This document shows, in pieces, positions 1 to 5,278 of a stretch of 5,278 nucleotides of DNA; position 1 is the stretch's first letter; the number at the start of each line of letters is the position of its first letter. The notes under the pieces were generated by a model. That model did not search any database. It saw only the letters and a program-made list of their open reading frames with translations, and had not been told where the DNA came from. The DNA lies in assembly GCA_903860085.1 (NCBI GenBank), contig CAIOPD010000149.1, positions 1-5,278 on the forward strand, written 5' to 3'. The translations under genes were made by a program, and so were the position numbers. The stretch is from an uncultured Pseudomonadota bacterium (lineage in GTDB: Bacteria; Pseudomonadota; Gammaproteobacteria; Burkholderiales; Methylophilaceae).

Positions 1-156
1 AGCAATCGAGGTCAGGCTTGGGCCAATAATGTAGGATGGCGTATTGATTACCAAATTGCGACACCCGCAATCGCAGCCAAGGCCATTTCAGCCAGTATTT
101 ACAAAGATGAGCGCTTTAGTGATCATGCGCCATTGATCATCAATTATGCTGACTAA
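1..156 (+). CDS. xth: Exodeoxyribonuclease III family protein, C-terminal end (5' part outside window)
   Basis: The first 51 codons of the + strand are open in frame 1 and end at TAA (154-156). There is no start in the window because the gene begins to its left, so this is an edge truncation and not a pseudogene. The fragment carries the last two conserved blocks of the exonuclease/endonuclease/phosphatase fold: a WRIDY block (fragment residues 13-17), whose Asp corresponds to Asp229 of E. coli exonuclease III, and an SDHAP block (40-44), holding the catalytic Asp-His pair equivalent to Asp258/His259. Members of this family cut the backbone at abasic sites and degrade duplex DNA 3'-5' in base excision repair. 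The SNRGQAW stretch at the start of the fragment resembles a subtype I associate with Neisseria and other betaproteobacteria. The fragment cannot tell AP endonuclease from exonuclease specialisation. Family assignment is firm; the symbol is provisional. Confidence 0.88.
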   Translation, partial: SNRGQAWANNVGWRIDYQIATPAIAAKAISASIYKDERFSDHAPLIINYAD

Positions 157-164
157 TGTCAGTG
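146..164. other. Small inverted repeat spanning both convergent stop codons
   Basis: CTGAC (149-153), the loop TAAT (154-157) and GTCAG (158-162) form a perfect 5-bp stem. Two possible G-T pairs extend it (148/163 and 147/164). The loop contains the exonuclease stop codon, and the right arm overlaps the permease stop codon. Being symmetric, it could fold in RNA from either strand. It is short and has no T-tract on either side, so it is not a convincing intrinsic terminator. No better terminator was found between these two genes. Confidence 0.35.
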
Positions 165-1436
165 GTCGCGGATGGCCGGTTTTAGTAAGCCTAATTGCTG
201 ACTTCCATCTATAGACCATGGCGCCACTTTAATGAGCAACAACATGCCGGGAATTGCGGCAACAAAGCAGAATAGGAAGAAGTTGCGCCAGCCTAAATCT
301 TCTACTAGATATCCGGTAGCGGCATTTGCGAAGGTGCGCGGCACTGCCGCTAGACTGGTAAACAACGCGAACTGGGTGGCAGTATATAGCGGGTGTGTTG
401 TGTAGGCGATGTACGCCACAAACGCAGCTGTGCCGAGACCGACACCAAAAGCTTCTAGACCGATGGCCATGCCAAGCACAAATAAATTATGACCGACCAT
501 TGCCAACCATGCAAAACCTAAAATCGCCAGCATTTGCACCGCACCAAAAATCCACAGTGCGCGGTTAATGCCTAGCTTCACCATCCACGCGCCGCCTAAT
601 AAGCCGCCAATGACGCTTGGCCATAACCCTGCATTTTTGGCAATCAAACCAATCTCAGTTTTGCTAAAGCCCATGTCTAAATAGAACGGTGTTGCTAGTG
701 CGGTAGCCATGCTGTCACCGAGTTTATAAAAAAATATAAAGGCTAATATCAACAAGGCAGTTTTAAGGCCGTTACGGCCTATAAACTCATAAAATGGTTC
801 ACTCACTGCAGCACGTAAGGTTTTGGGCGCAGCATTTCCTAAGCTGGGCTCTTTTACAAATACAGTCATGGCCAAACCTGGCAACATAAACAAGGCTGTA
901 ATAATAAATACGCTATGCCAAGGCAGGTAGTCGGCAAGGATTAACGACAGTGAGCCGGGAATTAAGCCTGCAATTTTGTAGGCATTCACATGGACTGCGT
1001 TGCCTAACCCTAATTCAGCGTCAAGCAGCAATTCGCGTCTATATGCATCCAGCACCACGTCCTGCGAAGCGCTAAAAAATGCCACTATTGCAGCTAAATA
1101 GGCAATTGACCAGATGTCAAACTGCGGATTAAAGGCGCCAAATATGGGGATGGACAAGAGTAATAAAATTTGTGAAATCAGCAGCCAGCCACGTCGCCGG
1201 CCCAATGGCGGGCTATAGCGATCAAATAAGGGCGCCCACAAAAATTTCCAGGTGAACGGTAAATTGATCAATGCAAATAAGCCGATGGCTTTCAGGTTGA
1301 CCCCTTCAGAGCGAAGCCATGCGGGCAAAAGGCTGATGAGAATATACAAAGGCAAACCTGAGCTAAAGCCTGTGAATATGCAAATCAGTATGCGTTTATT
1401 CAGTAAAGCCTGCCAAGCGCTAGTTTGATTTACCAT
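159..1436 (-). CDS. ampG: AmpG-family major facilitator permease (muropeptide transporter-like)
   Basis: This 425-residue, very hydrophobic protein has about 12 predicted membrane spans by eye (roughly residues 15-39, 48-70, 86-103, 108-123, 152-168, 175-194, 225-240, 262-284, 292-313, 318-343, 353-372 and 384-404). It shows AmpG/acetyl-CoA-transporter-type motifs: GFSSGLPL (23-30), KFLWAPLFDR (64-73) followed by the basic loop LGRRRGW (78-84), and SQDVVLDAYR (124-133). AmpG proteins import anhydromuropeptides from the periplasm in symport with protons, feeding cell-wall recycling. The substrate here is inferred from family only, and a related MFS permease with another substrate is possible. 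Its length is near that of short AmpG homologues; E. coli AmpG (491) has extra C-terminal length. The ATG at 1436 places the first span normally, but no Shine-Dalgarno sequence precedes it. It lies 50 bases behind metW on the same strand, probably as the last gene of the met cluster, and its TGA ends 2 bases from the stop of the convergent exonuclease gene. Confidence 0.85.
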   Translation of the reverse strand: MVNQTSAWQALLNKRILICIFTGFSSGLPLYILISLLPAWLRSEGVNLKAIGLFALINLPFTWKFLWAPLFDRYSPPLGRRRGWLLISQILLLLSIPIFGAFNPQFDIWSIAYLAAIVAFFSASQDVVLDAYRRELLLDAELGLGNAVHVNAYKIAGLIPGSLSLILADYLPWHSVFIITALFMLPGLAMTVFVKEPSLGNAAPKTLRAAVSEPFYEFIGRNGLKTALLILAFIFFYKLGDSMATALATPFYLDMGFSKTEIGLIAKNAGLWPSVIGGLLGGAWMVKLGINRALWIFGAVQMLAILGFAWLAMVGHNLFVLGMAIGLEAFGVGLGTAAFVAYIAYTTHPLYTATQFALFTSLAAVPRTFANAATGYLVEDLGWRNFFLFCFVAAIPGMLLLIKVAPWSIDGSQQLGLLKPAIRDH

Positions 1437-1486
1437 AAAGTTGAGATTTTTTTAGTCACTTGGGCGTGTTGTATCAATGAATGCGC
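1437..1486 (-). promoter_or_regulatory. metW-ampG gap with a weak sigma70-like promoter candidate
   Basis: Read on the - strand, this 50-base gap contains TTGATA (1477-1472, 5 of 6 to the -35 consensus), a 17-base spacer and TAAAAA (1454-1449, a poor but A-rich -10). Transcription from it would begin only a few bases before the permease ATG, giving a near-leaderless message. That fits the absence of a Shine-Dalgarno sequence but is not proof. The alternative is simple read-through from metX-metW. No terminator hairpin is visible. Confidence 0.25.
1454..1476 (-). repeat. Intergenic repeat copy 1 (metW-ampG gap)
   Basis: The stretch 1460-1476 matches 3319-3335 at 15 of 17 bases in the same orientation. 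Read on the + strand, the common form is TTGGG, two variable bases, then TGTTGTATCA. Both copies also have AGTCA a few bases to the left (1454-1458 and 3311-3315), at slightly different spacing. Each copy lies in a noncoding gap shortly after the stop codon of the upstream gene. A shared regulatory or promoter element, or the remnant of a small dispersed repeat, is possible. No function can be read from the sequence. Confidence 0.4.
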
Positions 1487-2095
1487 TTATTTTTTTGGCA
1501 TACTTTCTAAGCGATACATGGCTAGACTGCCCATCAGGTTCGGCATAAAGGTGACCGGTTGATTAGCAGTCAGCACAAGACGTTCCTTCACGTTAATGTT
1601 GCAGTTAATGCAGAACTGATCAAAGTCATAAATCGTGCATAGATGCACATTGGGCGTGTCATACCACTGATAAGGTAGATTCTTAGACACAGGCATCCGG
1701 CCTTGTAGCGACTGTGCGCGATGGCGCCAATAGCCAAAGTTAGGGAAGGTCACAATCACTTCGCGGCCTATCCGCAACATTTCACGCACAATCCCTTCGG
1801 TATTGTGCACCGCCTGCAAGGTTTGCGACAAAATGACCGTGTCGAATGACTGATCTTCGAAGTCAGACAGGCCTGCTTCTAAATCCATCTGGATCACATT
1901 AATGCCTTTTGACATGCAAGCCAGCCAGTTAGCATCATCTTTTTCCACCCCGTAACCGCGTATTTCTAAAGAGGATTTTAAATATTCAAGCAAGGCGCCA
2001 TCGCCACAGCCTAAATCTAGTACCTTGCCACCAAAGGGTAACCAGCCTGCAATGATGGCAAAATCATGACGAAATTCTGCAATATTGACACTCAT
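1487..2095 (-). CDS. metW: Methionine biosynthesis protein MetW
   Basis: This is a 202-residue class I SAM-methyltransferase-like protein, close to the usual MetW length. The SAM-binding glycine loop is VLDLGCGDG (25-33). The acidic end of strand 2 is GVEKD (49-53), DLE is at 71-73, and the motif IV strand is [11 protein letters not shown] (84-94). The MetW-type signatures [10 protein letters not shown] (117-126) and WYDTPNVH (144-151) follow. MetW is found beside MetX in many bacteria and is needed for, or modulates, homoserine acylation; work in Pseudomonas points to MetW acting with MetX rather than as a conventional methyltransferase. The start is secure: the ATG at 2095 overlaps the metX TGA in the sequence ATGA, with a good Shine-Dalgarno sequence upstream. 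It is therefore co-transcribed with metX and probably translationally coupled to it. Nothing in the protein appears truncated. The identification is strong; the biochemical role rests on family knowledge. Confidence 0.95.
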   Translation of the reverse strand: MSVNIAEFRHDFAIIAGWLPFGGKVLDLGCGDGALLEYLKSSLEIRGYGVEKDDANWLACMSKGINVIQMDLEAGLSDFEDQSFDTVILSQTLQAVHNTEGIVREMLRIGREVIVTFPNFGYWRHRAQSLQGRMPVSKNLPYQWYDTPNVHLCTIYDFDQFCINCNINVKERLVLTANQPVTFMPNLMGSLAMYRLESMPKK

Positions 2096-3249
2096 GACGG
2101 CTCTCCTACTTTAATGTTGTGTAAGTAGTTGCGCAAAATGGCGTGATAATGAGGATCTGGCATTAGAAACGCATCATGACCATGGGCTGCGGTCACCTCG
2201 GCATAGCTCACGGTCAACTCATTGTCGAGCAGGGCTTTCACGATTTCGTGTGAGCGCGCTGGCGAAAAGCGCCAATCACTAGTGAACGACACCAATAAAA
2301 ATTGCGCGCAGACTTTATCTAGCGCTTGACTTAAATTACCGTCAAATGGCAACGCTGGGTCGTAATAATCTAAGGCCCTTGTCATACGTAAATAGGTGTT
2401 GGCATCAAACTCACCAGCAAATTTATCGCCTTGGTAGCGCAGATAAGATTCCATTTCAAACTCAGCATCAAAACTATATCTAATCGTATCTTTTAGCTTA
2501 CGCCCAAACTTGGCGCCCATGGCATCGTCACTTAAATAGGTGATATGACCCAGCATGCGCGCAATGCGCAGGCCGCGACGAGGCACTACGCCGTGCGCAT
2601 AGTAATCACCACCATGAAACTCAGGATCCGTAATAATGGCTTGGCGCGCTACTTCATTAAACGCCATATTTTGTGCGGTAAGATTGGGAGCAGAAGCAAT
2701 CACCAAGGCATGGCGTACGCGCTCAGGATAGGCAATCGTCCACTGCAAGGCTTGCATGCCGCCTAGGCTTCCGCCGACCACGGCCGCGAGTTGCTGTATG
2801 CCAAGATAATCTGCCAGTAGCGATTGTGAATTGACCCAGTCTTCTACGGTCAGTACTGGAAACTGCGAACCCCAAGGCTGATGCGTTTGCGGATTAATGC
2901 TTGCTGGTCCAGTACTTCCACTGCATCCGCCTAAGTTATTGACACCGATTACAAAAAACTTATTGGTGTCTAACGGCTTATTGGGCCCCACCAAGTTATC
3001 CCACCAACCGGGGTATTTATCATCAGCATTATATTTTCCAGCCACATGATGGGTGCCAGATAGTGCATGACAGATTAAAACTGCATTAGATTTATCCGCA
3101 TTTAATTGGCCATAGGTTTCATAAACCAAATCAAATTGTGGCAATATCGCGCCACTCTTAAGACACAATGGTTGCTCAAAGTGTGCAGTTTGCGCGGCAA
3201 CAATGCCGACAGATTGTTCGGCTAGAGATGATGGGTTAATTTCAGACAT
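2092..3249 (-). CDS. metX: Homoserine O-acyltransferase MetX, probably succinyl-CoA type
   Basis: This 385-residue alpha/beta-hydrolase-fold enzyme acylates the hydroxyl of L-homoserine, the committed step of methionine synthesis in the cytoplasm. Visible landmarks are LVYETYG (41-47), CHALSG (60-65), GWWDNLVGP (81-89), [12 protein letters not shown] (104-115) and the nucleophile elbow [12 protein letters not shown] (159-170) with Ser161. The rest of the triad is Asp325 in TSDWRF (323-328) and His358 in GHDAF (357-361); their 33-residue separation equals that of Asp304/His337 in the Haemophilus enzyme. The Arg in SDWRF (327) is the residue type I associate with succinyl-CoA-using MetX of Pseudomonas and other Proteobacteria, so O-succinylhomoserine is the likelier product. 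The acetyl form cannot be excluded. The start at 3249 is the only one giving a normal N-terminus, but it lacks a clear Shine-Dalgarno sequence. The gene overlaps metW by 4 bases (ATGA) and is probably first in a metX-metW-ampG unit. Confidence 0.95.
   Translation of the reverse strand: MSEINPSSLAEQSVGIVAAQTAHFEQPLCLKSGAILPQFDLVYETYGQLNADKSNAVLICHALSGTHHVAGKYNADDKYPGWWDNLVGPNKPLDTNKFFVIGVNNLGGCSGSTGPASINPQTHQPWGSQFPVLTVEDWVNSQSLLADYLGIQQLAAVVGGSLGGMQALQWTIAYPERVRHALVIASAPNLTAQNMAFNEVARQAIITDPEFHGGDYYAHGVVPRRGLRIARMLGHITYLSDDAMGAKFGRKLKDTIRYSFDAEFEMESYLRYQGDKFAGEFDANTYLRMTRALDYYDPALPFDGNLSQALDKVCAQFLLVSFTSDWRFSPARSHEIVKALLDNELTVSYAEVTAAHGHDAFLMPDPHYHAILRNYLHNIKVGEPS
2101..2107 (-). promoter_or_regulatory. 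Ribosome binding site of metW inside the metX 3' end
   Basis: On the - strand AGGAGAG lies 5 bases before the metW ATG, putting the AGGAG core 7 bases from the start codon. It is the clearest Shine-Dalgarno sequence in the window and lies within the last codons of metX. It supports the ATG at 2095 and means metW can be translated efficiently by ribosomes that finish metX. Confidence 0.75.
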
Positions 3250-3342
3250 GGCGTGATTATACTATAGGATTTCAGTAGGTTTTTTTGTGTGCATTATAGT
3301 CATGATGTTAAGTCAGTATTGGGTTTGTTGTATCAGCGTCAA
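3250..3342 (-). promoter_or_regulatory. prmC-metX intergenic region, probable metX promoter region
   Basis: This is the largest noncoding stretch in the window. Read on the - strand it contains TTGACG (3342-3337), followed after 16 bases by AATACT; a perfect TATAAT at 3298-3293; and a second perfect TATAAT at 3261-3256, only 6 bases before the metX ATG. Neither TATAAT has a good -35 hexamer at 16-18 bases. An A-tract (7 A, 3286-3280) lies between them. I found no convincing terminator hairpin after prmC, no MetJ-type AGACGTCT operator and nothing that I recognise as a SAM riboswitch. A promoter here is likely from context, but the exact boxes are uncertain. Confidence 0.45.
3311..3335 (-). 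repeat. Intergenic repeat copy 2 (prmC-metX gap)
   Basis: This is the partner of the 1454-1476 copy. The core 3319-3335 matches 15 of 17 bases, and AGTCA lies at the left end (3311-3315). This copy has two more bases than the other between AGTCA and the core. It begins a few bases after the prmC stop codon, between that stop and the TATAAT-like boxes of the metX leader. Confidence 0.4.
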
Positions 3343-4221
3343 TTAGTCCCAATGCTTACTCACAATCAAGGGATTTTTGGCTACTGTGACACGATTATTG
3401 CCCCCTAAATCTTGCAACGTGACGATATCAATCAAGCCAGTTTCTGCCATCAAATCTGTCACTTGCGTGGCTTGATTGTAGCCATGCTCTAGCATTAGCC
3501 AGCCTTGGGGTTTGAGGTAGAGCAGGCTATTCTCAATAATGCGACGTATATCATCAAGCCCGTCATGCCCCGAAGCTAAGGCGCTTAAAGGTTCAAAGCG
3601 CAAGTCGCCTAGGCTTAGGTGAATATCGTTTTTTTCAATATAGGGTGGATTGCTGACAATTAAATCAAATTGTTGCTGAGGAACCTGGCTAAACCAATCG
3701 CTTAAGATGAAAGCGACATTATCAATGGCCAAGGCCTGTGCGTTTTTCTCGGCTATTTTTAGGGCTGCTAAGGAGGCATCCGCTGCGATGACATTCGCCT
3801 GTGGACGATGCTTGGCAAGTGCCAGAGCAATGGCGCCACTACCAGTCCCCAAATCTAGAATTGAGGCAGCGGCATGATTAGAAATTTTAGCCAAAGCCGC
3901 GTCTACCAGTGTTTCGGTATCGGGTCGCGGAATTAATGTATCTTGGTTGACCGTCAGATTTAAGCCGTAAAACTCGCGTACGCCTAAAATGTAGGCGATG
4001 GGCTCACCTTGGAGGCGGCGCGTTAGTAATACCTCAAAAGCTTGCACTATGGGATCTGTTAAGGCTTCACCTTCATGTGCGATTAGCCAAGCACGATTCT
4101 TGTGAGCTGCAGTTTGAAGTAGCAGTTGCGCTTCTAGTCGCGCATCGCTAGCCTCTAAACCTAAGCTATTGATGAGCTGGCTTTGAGCCGCAGCACAAGT
4201 TTCCCGTAGCGATGCGCTCAA
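3343..4221 (-). CDS. prmC: Peptide chain release factor N5-glutamine methyltransferase
   Basis: PrmC (HemK) transfers a methyl group from SAM to the side-chain amide of the glutamine in the GGQ loop of RF1 and RF2. The 292-residue protein has the helical N-terminal substrate-binding domain with GEPIAYILGVREFYG (72-86) and IPRPDTE (97-103). The Rossmann methyltransferase domain follows: DLGTGSGAIALALA (123-136), the NPPY glutamine-binding signature (191-194), RFEP (208-211) and LEHG (244-247). The C-terminus is slightly longer than in E. coli (277 residues in all). The start is TTG at 4221, directly after the prfA TAA and in the same frame. No ATG or GTG occurs between that stop and codon 59, inside the conserved N-terminal domain, so TTG is almost forced. 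Only a weak GGGTGA sits 10 bases upstream. Translation is probably coupled to termination on prfA. All motifs are intact and the identification is strong. Confidence 0.95.
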   Translation of the reverse strand: MSASLRETCAAAQSQLINSLGLEASDARLEAQLLLQTAAHKNRAWLIAHEGEALTDPIVQAFEVLLTRRLQGEPIAYILGVREFYGLNLTVNQDTLIPRPDTETLVDAALAKISNHAAASILDLGTGSGAIALALAKHRPQANVIAADASLAALKIAEKNAQALAIDNVAFILSDWFSQVPQQQFDLIVSNPPYIEKNDIHLSLGDLRFEPLSALASGHDGLDDIRRIIENSLLYLKPQGWLMLEHGYNQATQVTDLMAETGLIDIVTLQDLGGNNRVTVAKNPLIVSKHWD

Positions 4222-5278
4222 TTAGTTATCGTCACCCAAACTGGCCAATAAATCAGCCTGATGTTCAGCTGATAGCGCGCCAATTAATTCATCCATATCA
4301 CCTTCAGTAATTGCATCAATTTTATACAAGGTTAAATTAATGCGGTGATCGGTAATACGTCCTTGCGGATAATTGTAGGTGCGAATACGTTCTGACCTAT
4401 CGCCCGAACCAATCAGCGATTTACGCTCACTGGCAATTTTAGATTGTTGTGCGCGCACTTCCGCGTCTTTAATGCGTGCGACCAACACGCTCATGGCTTG
4501 CGCCTTATTTTTATGTTGGCTACGGTCATCCTGACATTCGACCACGATGCCCGTTGGCAAATGCGTAATACGCACAGCGGAGTCGGTCTTATTAATATGC
4601 TGACCACCTGCTCCACTCGCTCGGTAGGTATCAATCCGAATTTCCGCTGGATTAATTACTACATCACTTACTTCATCTGCCTCGGCCAATACCGCTACTG
4701 TACAAGCTGAAGTATGAATTCGACCTTGGGTTTCGGTATCCGGTACGCGCTGTACTCGATGCACGCCAGACTCAAATTTTAGTTTCGAGTAAGCGCCGTA
4801 ACCTTCAATTTTTGCAATAATTTCTTTGTAGCCACCGACTTCAGATTCATTCGCTGAGACTACTTCAACCTTCCAGCGTTGACGCTCGGCGTAGCGCGAA
4901 TACATCCGAAATAAATCGCCCGCAAATAGACCTGACTCATCGCCACCTGTACCCGCGCGAATTTCTAAAAATAGGTTTCGGTCATCATTAGGATCTTTAG
5001 GGAGTAGCAGTTTTTGTAGCGCGGTTTCAATCGCCACCATTTTAACTTTGCCCTGCTCAATTTCATCTTGGGCAAACTCTTTCATGTCGGGATCGCTTAG
5101 CATCGCTTGCGCTTCGTTCATGTCGGCTTCTACCTGCTCAAAAGCACGGTACTGCTCTACGATAGGCGTAATCTCGGCGTGCTCTTGCGTAATTTTGCGA
5201 TAGTTATCCATGTTGCTTGTCGCATTTTCCGCACTCATTAAGCGGTTAATTTCTTCTAAACGCTCGCTTAGAGTGGCG
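4222..5278 (-). CDS. prfA: Peptide chain release factor 1 (N-terminus outside window)
   Basis: RF1 reads UAA and UAG in the ribosomal A site and triggers peptide release. From the ATG at 5238, residues 166-168 are PDT at the codon-recognition (PxT) tripeptide, and GGQ is at 211-213 in [14 protein letters not shown]. Further landmarks are IRAGTGGDE (93-101), [14 protein letters not shown] (105-118), HRVQRVP (160-166), GRIHTSA (172-178) and SQHKNKA (240-246). The ATG at 5238 is unlikely to be the true start. The frame stays open for 13 more codons to the window edge, and the added residues ([11 protein letters not shown]) align with E. coli RF1 residues 12-22. With 9 more residues outside the window the protein would be about 360 residues, and GGQ would fall at 233-235, exactly as in E. 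coli. The gene is thus cut by the window edge, not naturally short. It is followed immediately by prmC, whose product methylates this GGQ glutamine. Confidence 0.96.
   Translation of the reverse strand, partial: ATLSERLEEINRLMSAENATSNMDNYRKITQEHAEITPIVEQYRAFEQVEADMNEAQAMLSDPDMKEFAQDEIEQGKVKMVAIETALQKLLLPKDPNDDRNLFLEIRAGTGGDESGLFAGDLFRMYSRYAERQRWKVEVVSANESEVGGYKEIIAKIEGYGAYSKLKFESGVHRVQRVPDTETQGRIHTSACTVAVLAEADEVSDVVINPAEIRIDTYRASGAGGQHINKTDSAVRITHLPTGIVVECQDDRSQHKNKAQAMSVLVARIKDAEVRAQQSKIASERKSLIGSGDRSERIRTYNYPQGRITDHRINLTLYKIDAITEGDMDELIGALSAEHQADLLASLGDDN

Noticed and set aside
120..139. Paired TGATCA palindromes as a terminator for the permease message
   Set aside because: The two TGATCA copies could pair around an 8-base loop, but there is no T-tract on either strand. 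They lie over the codons around the conserved SDHAP motif and the residues that follow it, so coding constraint explains them at least in part.
165..187. GGCCGG followed by TTTT just after the exonuclease stop, as an intrinsic terminator
   Set aside because: Only a 3-bp stem (CGG/CCG) can be formed and the T run is four bases. This is too weak to call, and it is inside the permease coding end.
2545..2766. Open frame of 73 codons on the + strand inside metX
   Set aside because: It lies wholly antisense to the conserved catalytic core of metX and has no recognisable motif or domain. It is a shadow of the real gene.
3256..3300. ACTATA/TATAGT inverted repeat in the metX leader as a hairpin or operator
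   Set aside because: The arms are 6 bases with a 28-base loop, and the bases are those of the two TATAAT-like boxes. The pairing is likely incidental.
3250..3342. SAM riboswitch or MetJ operator upstream of metX
   Set aside because: The gap is short, has no multi-helix layout that I can recognise and no AGACGTCT-like repeats.
4444..4710. Open frame of 88 codons on the + strand inside prfA
   Set aside because: It is antisense to the GGQ and codon-recognition region of prfA. Its Cys/His/Thr-rich translation looks like a reverse-complement artefact, with no family resemblance.
4222..5238. RF1 as a naturally shortened 338-residue protein
   Set aside because: The upstream codons to the window edge match the conserved RF1 N-terminal helix, and motif numbering agrees with the full-length protein, so the ATG at 5238 is an internal Met.

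Overview
The window looks like ordinary housekeeping chromosome from a betaproteobacterium of moderate GC content (my impression from reading, not calculated). The gene set and protein flavour best fit the Nitrosomonadales/Methylophilaceae side (Methylotenera- or Methylophilus-like). That placement is inferred from remembered family sequences and from the order prfA-prmC, metX-metW, ampG. No database search was possible. I see no mobile element, CRISPR array, tRNA, rRNA or obviously foreign gene.

Layout: bases 1-156 on the + strand hold the last 51 codons of an exonuclease III-family gene whose 5' part lies left of the window. Everything else is on the - strand and is transcribed from right to left. 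The right edge cuts into prfA (peptide chain release factor 1), which is followed with no gap by prmC (the methyltransferase that modifies the release factor's GGQ glutamine). A 93-base intergenic region separates prmC from metX (homoserine O-acyltransferase, probably succinyl-type), which overlaps metW by 4 bases. After a 50-base gap comes an AmpG-family membrane permease. Its stop codon lies 2 bases from the stop codon of the exonuclease gene, so the two genes meet tail to tail.

The genes form functional pairs. RF1 and PrmC are a substrate-enzyme pair in translation termination. MetX and MetW act at the committed acylation step of methionine synthesis. AmpG is a muropeptide-type permease that seems to be a passenger at the end of the met cluster. 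The exonuclease is an unrelated convergent neighbour.

No undescribed system is visible. The points most worth checking are: the prfA stop codon is followed immediately and in frame by the prmC start, a TTG; a 15-of-17 base sequence is shared by the two intergenic gaps; the prfA reading frame continues upstream of its first visible ATG to the window edge; and a small inverted repeat sits exactly on the two convergent stop codons.
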